This document shows positions 1 to 7,019 of a DNA stretch of 7,349 nucleotides, in pieces; within the stretch, counting starts at the first letter, position 1; each line of letters starts with the position of its first letter. The position numbers and the translations under genes are program-made. The notes under the pieces are model-generated. The model made no database searches. It saw nothing but the letters and a program-made list of their open reading frames with translations, and was not told the origin of the DNA. Origin of the DNA: Actinomycetota bacterium (lineage in GTDB: Bacteria; Actinomycetota; Actinomycetes; Nanopelagicales; Nanopelagicaceae). Location of the stretch: positions 1 to 7,349 of the forward strand of contig RGOY01000060.1 of the NCBI GenBank assembly GCA_010028225.1, written 5' to 3'.

Positions 1-74
1 GACCCGATCAATGCTCCTTTTGGCACTTATTAAATAACTATCAAGAAATCTTTCACAATTCGTCCGGACTAGAT

Positions 75-80
75 GGGGAG
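75..80 (+). promoter_or_regulatory. Ribosome binding site that decides the pepO start
   Basis: GGGGAG sits 7 nt before the ATG at 88, an ideal Shine-Dalgarno distance. It overlaps the alternative in-frame ATG at 73, which has no purine-rich site upstream. This favours the 651-aa product over the 656-aa one. Confidence 0.6.
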
Positions 81-87
81 TAAGTGC

Positions 88-2043
88 ATGACAACTCGTT
101 CCAGCGGGATCATCACAGAGAACTTCAAGAGCGAGATTCGACCCCAAGATGACTTCTATCGCCACGTCAACGGCGCCTGGCTCGATACTGCGCAGATCCC
201 AGCCGATCGAGCAGTGGATGGCTCTTTCTATGCCCTCCGAGATCTATCTGAGGAGCGCGTTCGAGCGATCATCGAGAGTGCCGAGGGAGCAAACGGCAGT
301 GACGGCCAGAAAATCAGAGATCTCTATCGAGCCTTTATGGATGAAGCATCGATTGAATCTGCTGGAATATCGCCCATCAAAGCCGACCTTGACTCTGCCT
401 TAGCGCTCGGCGATCTTGCTGGTTTTACCGCTCTCCTTGGCACATTGGAATCACGAGGGCGAGCTTCACTCTTCGGTGGCTACATCACCAGTGATTACTC
501 AGATCCCACCATCAATATTGCCTATCTCTATCAAGGTGGTCTGAGCCTTCCCGATGAGTCCTATTATCGCGAGAGTGCTCATAGCGAGATGAGAGCGGGA
601 TTGAAATCGCATATCACTCATCTTTTCGAGCTGGCCGGAGTCGATGATGCGCCCAAGCGTGCTGAGGCCATCATGAACCTTGAAACCCAAATCGCCTCGC
701 ACCACTGGGATAACGTCAAGAGTCGAGACGCAGTTGCAATCTACAACAAGATGTCTTTCGCCGAGATTGAGGCTTTGACGCCGCACTTTGATTGGCGACT
801 CTGGAGCGAGCGCTCCCGTACCCCAGAGAAGGTCCTTCGCCAAGCAGTAATCAGCCAACCTTCCTTCTTCACTGGAGTTGGTGAGGTCCTTGGGGCATTC
901 GATTCCTTTAAGTGGAGTTCGTGGCTCGCCTTCAAAGTCATCTCTGGTAGCGCCCCATACCTCAGTTCCCAATTCGTCAACGAGAATTTCGCCTTCTACG
1001 GTACGAAGCTCTCCGGAATCCCGATTCTTAAGGATCGATGGAAGCGAGGTGTAGCCCTTGTCGAAGGCGCACTCGGTGAAGCAGTCGGCCGAATGTATGT
1101 CGAGCGCCACTTTCCCCCTCAAGCAAAATCCAGAATGGAGTCGCTGGTCCAGAACCTGATTGAGGCTTATCGAGAGAGCATTACTGGCCTGGAGTGGATG
1201 GGCGCAGATACCAAGAAGAAAGCGCTCGAGAAACTTGAGAAGTTCACACCAAAGATTGGCTATCCAGATAAGTGGCGCGACTACTCCACTCTCGAGATTG
1301 TCCCCGGGGACTTAATGGGTAACTTGGCCCGAGTCCACGCATTCGAAAGCGCATTCCATTACGCCAAGATTGATGCGCCGGTTGATCGAAGTGAGTGGTT
1401 CATGACCCCTCAGACAGTCAACGCCTATTACAACCCAGGGATGAATGAGATTGTCTTTCCTGCCGCCATTTTGCAGCCACCCTTTTTCGATCTCGAAGCC
1501 GATGATGCCGTCAACTATGGCGCAATCGGTGCTGTGATCGGACATGAGATCGGACATGGATTCGACGACCAAGGATCTCGTTACGACGGCGATGGACGCC
1601 TATCTAATTGGTGGAGCGATAGCGACCGAAGTGAATTCGAAAAACGAACTAAGTCCTTGATCGAGCAATATGACGCGCTCTCCCCCGAAGAGACACCTGA
1701 TGCCAAAGTCAATGGATCGCTCACTATCGGCGAGAATATTGGTGATCTTGGCGGAGCAACGATTGCTTACAAGGCCTACCTGAGGTCACTTGGTGGAAAA
1801 GAAGCTCCCATCATTGATGGAATCAAAGGAGTGATGAGGTTCTTCATCGGATACGCCCAAGTTTGGCGTTCCAAGATTAGACCCGAGGCGATGCGAGTCC
1901 GCCTTGCTACCGATCCGCACTCTCCCGCCGAGTTTCGTTGCAATCAGATCGTGAAGAACCTGGATCAATTTGCAGAAGCTTTTGATGTGAAACCTGGAGA
2001 TCGTCTCTACCTTGACCCAAAGGAACGCGTTCGAATCTGGTGA
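88..2043 (+). CDS. pepO: M13 family zinc metallopeptidase (PepO/neprilysin-like endopeptidase)
   Basis: A zinc endopeptidase that cuts short oligopeptides, probably in the cytosol because no signal peptide or N-terminal membrane helix is visible. Counting from the ATG at 88 (651 aa, normal for the family), the N-terminal M13 signature RPQDDFYRHVNGAWL lies near residues 18-32. The substrate-backbone motif NAYYNPG starts at N445, followed by FPAAILQPPFF. The zinc site is HEIGH (H486, E487, H490), with third ligand E549 and supporting D553 in GENIGDLGG. The DPHSPAEFR motif supplies H611 and R617, equivalent to neprilysin's transition-state and C-terminal-carboxylate contacts. The protein ends in the family-typical C-terminal Trp. 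All catalytic residues are intact. I chose ATG 88 over in-frame ATG 73 because GGGGAG lies 7 nt before 88, while nothing like a ribosome site precedes 73. The family assignment is near certain; the exact substrate is unknown. The gene converges on the importer ATPase gene with a 23-nt gap, which suggests but does not prove a role in digesting imported peptides. Confidence 0.95.
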   Translation: MTTRSSGIITENFKSEIRPQDDFYRHVNGAWLDTAQIPADRAVDGSFYALRDLSEERVRAIIESAEGANGSDGQKIRDLYRAFMDEASIESAGISPIKADLDSALALGDLAGFTALLGTLESRGRASLFGGYITSDYSDPTINIAYLYQGGLSLPDESYYRESAHSEMRAGLKSHITHLFELAGVDDAPKRAEAIMNLETQIASHHWDNVKSRDAVAIYNKMSFAEIEALTPHFDWRLWSERSRTPEKVLRQAVISQPSFFTGVGEVLGAFDSFKWSSWLAFKVISGSAPYLSSQFVNENFAFYGTKLSGIPILKDRWKRGVALVEGALGEAVGRMYVERHFPPQAKSRMESLVQNLIEAYRESITGLEWMGADTKKKALEKLEKFTPKIGYPDKWRDYSTLEIVPGDLMGNLARVHAFESAFHYAKIDAPVDRSEWFMTPQTVNAYYNPGMNEIVFPAAILQPPFFDLEADDAVNYGAIGAVIGHEIGHGFDDQGSRYDGDGRLSNWWSDSDRSEFEKRTKSLIEQYDALSPEETPDAKVNGSLTIGENIGDLGGATIAYKAYLRSLGGKEAPIIDGIKGVMRFFIGYAQVWRSKIRPEAMRVRLATDPHSPAEFRCNQIVKNLDQFAEAFDVKPGDRLYLDPKERVRIW

Positions 2044-2055
2044 GTTAAAGCTAGC

Positions 2056-2081
2056 GCGAAAGTGAACTACGAGCCTTTCGC
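2056..2081. terminator. Weak hairpin at the pepO / ABC ATPase convergence
   Basis: GCGAAAG (2056-2062) pairs perfectly with CTTTCGC (2075-2081) across a 12-nt loop. It spans the gap between two convergent stop codons and the last codons of the ATPase gene. On the minus strand it is followed by a short T-containing stretch (GCTAGCTTTAA); on the plus strand no T-run follows. It may serve as a modest terminator for the importer transcript. The stem is short and the T-tract poor, so this is tentative. Confidence 0.3.
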
Positions 2082-3716
2082 TGCGAGTCGGGCCTCGCGC
2101 CGTGCTTTCTGCTCGATGGGATCTGGCACAGGTACAGCAGCTATCAATCTGCGTGTGTATGGATCCTTGGCATTCTTGAGAATCTGATCTCGATCGCCCA
2201 CCTCAACAAGACGCCCATCCTGCATCACCGCGATTCGATGCGAGAGGATGTCCACTACCGCGAGGTCGTGACTGATGAAGAGACACGCGAACTTCAACTT
2301 ATCTTGAAGCTCAAGGAGAAGGTCAAGGAACCTCGCCTGAACGGATACATCGAGTGCCGACGTTGGCTCATCAGCGATCAAAAGATCAGGAGTGAGCGCA
2401 AGAGCTCTAGCGATTCCTACTCGTTGACGTTGACCGCCAGAGAGTTCGTGCGGAAACCGGTTTCTATAAGAGCGCGGAAGCTCTACCTGCTCGAGGAGAT
2501 CTTCTACTTTGCGATTGAGTTCTTCGCCTTTAGCAAGCTTTGCCAAGAAGATCGGCTCACCGATGCTCTCACCGATTGGAAGCCTTGGGTTGAGGGAGGA
2601 GGCGGGATCTTGGAAGACGATTCCGGTGTGACGACGAATCGTGAAGAGTTCTTTCTGGGTTGCGTGTGAGATGTCTGTGCCGACGATCTCAAGGCGTCCT
2701 GCCTTGATCGGTAAAAGTCCGATAGCAGCGCGCCCGACAGTTGTTTTTCCAGATCCTGATTCACCAACGAGTCCGACAATCTCACCCGGGAAAATCTCCA
2801 GTGAGAAATCTTTGACTGCTGTAAAAGCTGGGACTCGTCCACGTTTCGGATACTCGACGGTGACATTCTCCATCTTCAATACCGGAGCAGCATTAGCGCT
2901 CTCGGCTGGAAGGATTCGCTTGGCACTACCGCCAAGTTTTGGCACCGCCCCGAGCAACTCCTTGGTGTAAGGATGCTGAGGATTATGGAAAATCTGCTCG
3001 GAACTTCCGTGTTCGACGGTATTTCCATCTTTCATCACCAAGATTTCATCTGCCATATCTGCAACAACGCCCATATCGTGCGTGATGAGCAGGATCGCCG
3101 AGTTCAACTTGGTGCGAAGTCCACGCATCAAATCCAAGATCTCGGCTTGGATGGTGACATCAAGTGCAGTTGTTGGCTCATCTGCGACGAGTAGGCCCGG
3201 ATCACAGGCGAGAGATTGAGCAATCATCGCCCTTTGACGCTGTCCGCCAGAGAGTTGATGTGGGTATTTGTCGAAAGCGCGTTCGGGGACTGGTATTTCG
3301 ACCAAAGTGATCAACTGGATTGCACGTTCTCTGGCAACCTTCGGTCCCACATCAAAGTGATTTCGAAGCGTCTCAACTATCTGAAATCCAATGGTGTAGA
3401 CCGGGTTGAGCGCCGTCATCGGCTCTTGGAAGATATAGGCGACCTCTCTTCCCCGAAACTTTCGAAGCGTGCTCGCTTTCGCCGCGATCATCTCTTCGCC
3501 CTTGACCATGACACTGCCACTACGGCGGGCATTGGTCGCTAAAAGGTCCATCAACCCAAGCGCAGTCGTGGACTTACCCGAGCCAGATTCACCGACGATT
3601 GCAAGAACCTTGCCTGGGTGCAGATCAAAGTTCATCTTGATCGCAGCGGGGTACCAGACTCCATCGACCCAAAAATCAACAGAGAAATCTCTGACCTTCA
3701 AGATTGGCTCACTCAT
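2067..3716 (-). CDS. Peptide-type ABC importer, fused dual ATP-binding subunit (OppD-OppF fusion)
   Basis: A cytosolic ATPase that powers uptake through the two permeases encoded upstream on the same strand. At 549 aa it carries two complete nucleotide-binding domains in one chain. Domain 1 has Walker A GESGSGKST (42-50), Q97, signature LSGGQ (155-159), Walker B ending in DE (E180) and H213. Domain 2 has Walker A GESGSGKTT (318-326), Q369, LSGGQ (425-429), Walker B with E450 and H483. Each domain is followed by the oligopeptide-type tail (HPYTKELL near 249, DPYTRRLI near 519). Both ATP sites look catalytically competent. Neither tail has the cysteine cluster seen in some OppD/DppD proteins. 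The ATG at 3716 is preceded on its strand by AAGGGAAG about 7 nt upstream. The upstream neighbour on this strand is oppC, but a plus-strand gene fills the 631 nt between them, so the ATPase needs read-through transcription or its own promoter inside that gene. Substrate (oligopeptide, dipeptide or another small ligand) cannot be told from the ATPase. Confidence 0.95.
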   Translation of the reverse strand: MSEPILKVRDFSVDFWVDGVWYPAAIKMNFDLHPGKVLAIVGESGSGKSTTALGLMDLLATNARRSGSVMVKGEEMIAAKASTLRKFRGREVAYIFQEPMTALNPVYTIGFQIVETLRNHFDVGPKVARERAIQLITLVEIPVPERAFDKYPHQLSGGQRQRAMIAQSLACDPGLLVADEPTTALDVTIQAEILDLMRGLRTKLNSAILLITHDMGVVADMADEILVMKDGNTVEHGSSEQIFHNPQHPYTKELLGAVPKLGGSAKRILPAESANAAPVLKMENVTVEYPKRGRVPAFTAVKDFSLEIFPGEIVGLVGESGSGKTTVGRAAIGLLPIKAGRLEIVGTDISHATQKELFTIRRHTGIVFQDPASSLNPRLPIGESIGEPIFLAKLAKGEELNRKVEDLLEQVELPRSYRNRFPHELSGGQRQRVGIARALALTPDLLIADEPTSALDVSVQARFLDLLLELQDKLKFACLFISHDLAVVDILSHRIAVMQDGRLVEVGDRDQILKNAKDPYTRRLIAAVPVPDPIEQKARREARLAAKGS

Positions 3717-3734
3717 GCTGCCACTTCCCTTGAG

Positions 3735-3742
3735 GTTATCCT
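3735..3742. promoter_or_regulatory. Candidate overlapping -10 elements between divergent starts
   Basis: Only 32 nt separate the ATPase ATG (minus) and the PH-protein GTG (plus). On plus, TATCCT (3737-3742) lies 6 nt before the GTG at 3749, where a leaderless transcript would begin. On minus, GATAAC (3740-3735) could be a -10 for the ATPase gene. No clear -35 is seen on either strand. These are short, degenerate matches, so the call is weak. Confidence 0.22.
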
Positions 3743-3748
3743 TGCGAT

Positions 3749-4333
3749 GTGTCCGAAAACCATCAGATCAGACCGAGAAGCAATCTGGTCTTTGCTGGGG
3801 CTAACTATCTCTTTCTCGGTGGACTCGCCATCGCTGAGATTTACAGCGGATTTAATGCCGGATCCGTCACGGTCTTCTCGTGGCTTGCTCTGATTGGTTA
3901 CTGCAACCATCTCGTCCTCGTGATGCCGAAGATCCGAACGAGTGCAAGTGAGCTCACGATCATCAATCCCTTCAGAACTCATCGACTCAGCTGGCCTGAT
4001 ATCGAAGAGATCGACGCCAAATACACGATGTATGTCTATGCCCTCGGTCAGCGAATTCATGCATGGGCTGCTCCCGTTCCCGGCAGGTACCACACAAGAA
4101 ATGTTCTTCACAGTGATTTGCGCGGAAGCACTCTCGGTCGAGAGAGCAGTATCAAGGCTGGGGAGTTGCCGAACTCTCACTCCGGTGTCGCTCTCATTAT
4201 CTGCCGACGTGAATGGGAATCTCATCGAACCAACGGATTGAGTAACCAATCCTCCACCAATGAATGGCACTTTCGAGAAATAACTCTGGCAGCAATTCTC
4301 GGAGTGATCACAGCACTCGCTACCGTTTTCTAG
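3749..4333 (+). CDS. Membrane-anchored PH-domain protein (bPH_6 / Cfp-6-like)
   Basis: A 194-aa protein of unknown function that resembles actinobacterial PH-domain membrane proteins related to mycobacterial low-molecular-weight antigen 6. Two hydrophobic segments (about 13-31 and 40-59) form an N-terminal hairpin. They are followed by a compact beta-rich region (about 62-113) with family-like features: NPFRTHRLSWPDIEEID and the HAWAAP motif at 104-109. A polar linker follows, then a final hydrophobic helix (about 178-194) that ends the protein. The start is GTG. A stop lies in frame at 3731-3733, so no earlier start is possible. No well-spaced Shine-Dalgarno is present (GAGG is 13 nt away), so leaderless translation is plausible. 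The gene lies on the opposite strand inside the importer operon, 32 nt from the ATPase start and 14 nt from the oppC stop. The PH assignment is by motif recognition; a link to peptide uptake is only positional. Confidence 0.8.
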   Translation: MSENHQIRPRSNLVFAGANYLFLGGLAIAEIYSGFNAGSVTVFSWLALIGYCNHLVLVMPKIRTSASELTIINPFRTHRLSWPDIEEIDAKYTMYVYALGQRIHAWAAPVPGRYHTRNVLHSDLRGSTLGRESSIKAGELPNSHSGVALIICRREWESHRTNGLSNQSSTNEWHFREITLAAILGVITALATVF

Positions 4334-4347
4334 AGTTCTCAGAGAGA

Positions 4348-5409
4348 TCACTTGCTCTCACCGCTGGCAAGGCTCGCTTTATCCTTTCGCGACATACCCC
4401 GACGTTGACGGGGATCGAAAGCATCGCGAAGACCATCGCCGATGAAGTTAACGCAGAGCGCTACTGCAATAATGAAAAGTCCAGGCCACCAGAAGAGCCA
4501 TGGCCGTACTGTGAAAGCATCTTGATAGTTGCTGATCAAAAGCCCCAGCGATACATCCGGCGGAACTACTCCAAAGCCAAGATAGCTAAGTCCTGTCTCT
4601 AGCAATATTGCACCAGACATAAGTAGCGTTGCCGAGACGATGATGACGCCAACGGCGTTGGGGAGAATATGTTTAAAGATAATGCGTCGTGTACTCGCGC
4701 CCGCGACCCGAGCAGCATCGACAAACTCGAGTTCTCTAAGTTTCAAGAACTCACCTCGCACAAGACGGGATATACCCGTCCACGCAAATATCCCTAAGAA
4801 GAATGCTAGGAAGACCGCACCCAAATTCCCAAAGTGGTAACCGATCACCGACCCAAGGACGATGGTGGGAACAGTGATGATGAAGTCAGTGAATCTCATC
4901 AAGATGGCATCGACCCAGCCTCGGAAGAATCCAGCAATAGCTCCGATCACCGTTCCGAGAGCCGCACCAAGAGTTCCGATGATGACCATAACCAAGAGCG
5001 ATCTCTGTGCACCGCGCATCACCATTGCAAAATAATCTCGACCGATATCGTCTTGACCAAAGGGATGTTCACCGATCTGCATCGGGGTGCCATCAATAGA
5101 TGAGGGGAATACATCCAAACTTGGGCAACCCACGACTCCCCCAGAGCACTCTGCAATACGCAGATCAGAAATTTGCTCGTAATCGTATTTCCACCATCCC
5201 GGATACTTGACGGGACCAAGTGAGATGGACTGTGCAGAGAAGACGAAGAAGATGATCCCTAAAAGAACAAAGAGTGAGGTCATCGCGGCCTTATGTTGGA
5301 AAAATCGCTTCCTGACGATTTGGGCCTGGCTTAATCCCTCGGTCTCCTTGGAGAAAATGTCTGACTTCATGTCAGCACTATCAGCAGGTTGCTTTACGTC
5401 GTCGCTCAT
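4348..5409 (-). CDS. oppC: Peptide-type ABC importer permease 2 (OppC/DppC family)
   Basis: Inner-membrane channel subunit that pairs with the OppB-type permease. The 353 aa are near the upper end for OppC. A charged cytosolic N-terminus (1-40) leads into TM1 (about 43-60). An outer loop of about 70 residues follows and ends in the OppC hallmark HPFGQDDIGRDYF (115-127). The core helices come next (about 138-162, 168-190, 195-213, 252-271, 308-325). The ATPase-docking EAA loop is at about 229-250 (FVDAARVAGAST then HILPN). The outer loop holds two cysteines, C89 and C95, that could form a disulfide. ATG at 5409 overlaps the oppB TGA as ATGA, which implies translational coupling. A weak AGGA lies 11 nt upstream. 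The closest gene downstream is the oppositely oriented PH protein, 14 nt from this stop. The family call is firm; opp versus dpp naming is arbitrary without the substrate. Confidence 0.94.
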   Translation of the reverse strand: MSDDVKQPADSADMKSDIFSKETEGLSQAQIVRKRFFQHKAAMTSLFVLLGIIFFVFSAQSISLGPVKYPGWWKYDYEQISDLRIAECSGGVVGCPSLDVFPSSIDGTPMQIGEHPFGQDDIGRDYFAMVMRGAQRSLLVMVIIGTLGAALGTVIGAIAGFFRGWVDAILMRFTDFIITVPTIVLGSVIGYHFGNLGAVFLAFFLGIFAWTGISRLVRGEFLKLRELEFVDAARVAGASTRRIIFKHILPNAVGVIIVSATLLMSGAILLETGLSYLGFGVVPPDVSLGLLISNYQDAFTVRPWLFWWPGLFIIAVALCVNFIGDGLRDAFDPRQRRGMSRKDKASLASGESK

Positions 5410-6953
5410 GACTTACCACTTCCTACACGTACTCGGGGATCAAGGGCCGAATAGAGGAGATCTGCAACAAGATTCGCAACGAGTGCAAGAGTGGCGGTCA
5501 CGAAGAAGATACCCATCAAGAGGTTGAGGTCAAAAGTACCGATAGCTTGTCTAAAGAGTGTTCCCATACCTCGCCAGGCGAATACATTCTCAGTGATGAG
5601 TGCGCCACCGACAACAGAAGCAAAATCCACGACAAGAAGTGTGACGATCGGGATCATCGTATTTCGAAATGCGTGGCGCATGATCACAGTGCGCTCATTA
5701 AGTCCCTTTGCCCTGGCAGTTCGAATGTAATCCTGATTTAAAACATCAAGGAGGGTTCCTCTGGTGTACCTGACATACCCCGCAAACCCGATTAAAGTTA
5801 GCGCAATTGTCGGTAAGAACATATGCAAAAGAGTGTCGAGCAAAGCTACCCAGAAATCATTGGTTTCAATGAGTGGATTTCGCTCACCAATCGTTGGAAC
5901 CGGTCGATACTGCACTTCACCACTGGAGACATAGGGACCCCAGGTCTGCATCAACTTATCAACGATCATGATGATTCCGATGATGAACGCTGTAATCGAG
6001 GCGGTTCGATAAACCGGGCCTCGATCAATACGCGCGAAGGCCACTGTGGCAATTCCAGCCACTATCAACGCGACAACGAGACCACCGAGAAGAACTGGAA
6101 CTTGGCTCTCACGTTTGAAGAGAGATTGCATCGGGAAATAAGAGATTGCTCCAGCTACCGCAACGGAGAGTGAGGCATAGAGCGAAGGCTTATGACCAAC
6201 ACCCATGGAAATCTGCGTCACGCCGAAAGCTGTGAGGAGAGCGAGTAGAGCGAAGATGACTGGCCCAATGCCAGGTTCCAGAATCCATCCGCGAGCATCA
6301 ATAAGAGTGAGAAGTACTGCGGTGAAAAGACCTGAAGCAAGGAATCCAATCCAGAAGGTTCTCCTGCTTCGCCCAAGTATGGCTCCAAAAAAGAGCGCTA
6401 TGAAGGCTGAAATCCCAATAATCCACGTAGTAGGGATATTGGGTTCAGAGAGGAAATTATTGAACTGGATGGCCATGAACTCTTTGAGTAGGACCGCTAC
6501 CCAGAAGATCGGCAGTGAGAACATCAAGAATGCAACAAAGGTCATCGAATAGTCGAAGCGACTGTACTGACGAAGCGCTGTGACAACGCCGATAGTGATG
6601 CCAAGGAGTATGGCAATGATTGTTGCCCCAAAGACAAGGCGAATCGTCACCGGGATCGCATCCATGAGGAGCTCTCCTACTGGTTCCCCAGTTCTTACCT
6701 TTCCAAAATCTGGCTGTCCTACAAATATCCCAAGGACTCCTCGAAGCCAGATGAAATATCGAAGTGGCGCAGGAACATCAAGGCGCAACTGCTCGATCGT
6801 TGCCTTGATCTGAGACTCGACTTCAGGATCACGACTCGTTCGAAAATCCGCCAGAGGATCACCCGAGAGAGCTTGAAGGTTATAAAGGAGATAGCTGGAA
6901 CCGAAAAGGATGACGATGAGGACGCCGATGCGCCGAGCTATGAATCCGAACAA
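5406..6953 (-). CDS. oppB: Peptide-type ABC importer permease 1 (OppB/DppB family) with six-helix insert
   Basis: Inner-membrane channel subunit. It is 515 aa, whereas common OppB/DppB proteins have about 300-340. The usual parts are present: TM1 (about 9-27, preceded by FIARR), an outer domain with GDP and the conserved-looking loop up to about 98, TM2 (about 100-125), TM3 (about 137-158), TM4 (about 370-392), the EAA loop (DYIRTARAKGLNERTV, 408-423), TM5 (about 434-452), TM6 (about 479-502), and the C-terminal LYSALDPRVR. Between TM3 and TM4, residues of about 170-355 form an extra hydrophobic block with six likely helices, giving about 12 in total. The start is TTG, supported by GAGGAG 6 nt upstream and by the match of the N-terminus to the family. 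The gene is translationally coupled to oppC by a 4-nt overlap. It follows the binding-protein gene across a hairpin-bearing gap. The same permease class also imports dipeptides, nickel and other ligands. Confidence 0.93.
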   Translation of the reverse strand: MFGFIARRIGVLIVILFGSSYLLYNLQALSGDPLADFRTSRDPEVESQIKATIEQLRLDVPAPLRYFIWLRGVLGIFVGQPDFGKVRTGEPVGELLMDAIPVTIRLVFGATIIAILLGITIGVVTALRQYSRFDYSMTFVAFLMFSLPIFWVAVLLKEFMAIQFNNFLSEPNIPTTWIIGISAFIALFFGAILGRSRRTFWIGFLASGLFTAVLLTLIDARGWILEPGIGPVIFALLALLTAFGVTQISMGVGHKPSLYASLSVAVAGAISYFPMQSLFKRESQVPVLLGGLVVALIVAGIATVAFARIDRGPVYRTASITAFIIGIIMIVDKLMQTWGPYVSSGEVQYRPVPTIGERNPLIETNDFWVALLDTLLHMFLPTIALTLIGFAGYVRYTRGTLLDVLNQDYIRTARAKGLNERTVIMRHAFRNTMIPIVTLLVVDFASVVGGALITENVFAWRGMGTLFRQAIGTFDLNLLMGIFFVTATLALVANLVADLLYSALDPRVRVGSGKS

Positions 6954-6959
6954 ATCGAA

Positions 6960-6965
6960 CTCCTC
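6960..6965 (-). promoter_or_regulatory. Strong ribosome binding site for the TTG start of oppB
   Basis: On the minus strand GAGGAG (part of CTGAGGAG) ends 6 nt before the TTG start codon at 6953-6951. This is the best ribosome site seen among the minus-strand genes here. It fixes the unusual TTG as the start. Confidence 0.6.
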
Positions 6966-7019
6966 AGATCAAAGACAATGCCGTTGAAACAATACGCAAG
7001 GTTAGCGCAACAGATCCAT

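Noticed and set aside
1..72. Possible promoter for the peptidase gene (TTGGCA at 20-25, AT-rich TATTAAATAA just after)
   Set aside because: No -10 hexamer falls at 16-18 nt from TTGGCA, and other pairings are equally poor. The AT-rich stretch suggests an intergenic control region, but no specific site can be supported.
73..87. Longer peptidase start at ATG 73 (five extra residues, MGSKC)
   Set aside because: It has no upstream ribosome site, and its own first codons contain the GGGGAG that serves the ATG at 88. It cannot be wholly excluded.
499..1122. A 207-codon open frame on minus inside the M13 peptidase gene
   Set aside because: It is the codon-aligned antisense of a fully conserved peptidase and has no recognisable domain. 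Its length follows from avoidance of TTA, CTA and TCA codons in the sense gene, as also seen opposite the PH gene.
2238..2669. Plus-strand open frame of 143 codons opposite the ATPase gene
   Set aside because: Both nucleotide-binding domains on minus are complete with all motifs; the plus frame gives a charged, domain-free sequence and is a shadow.
2430..3260. Near-repeat CCGCCAGAGAGTT at about 2439 and 3246
   Set aside because: Both copies encode the LSGGQ signature on minus, one in each ATPase domain; this is ancestral domain duplication, not a mobile repeat.
4334..4360. Short inverted repeat (GAGAG 4342-4346 with CTCTC 4355-4359) at the PH / oppC convergence
   Set aside because: The stem is only 5 bp, there is no T-tract, and one arm lies in the oppC coding end; chance occurrence is likely.
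5823..6173. Plus-strand frames opposite the OppB insert, considered as evidence that the insert is really a separate gene
   Set aside because: The minus frame is continuous from TM1 to the EAA loop and C-terminus with consistent hydrophobic character. The plus frames are polar and histidine/asparagine-rich, and lack known motifs.
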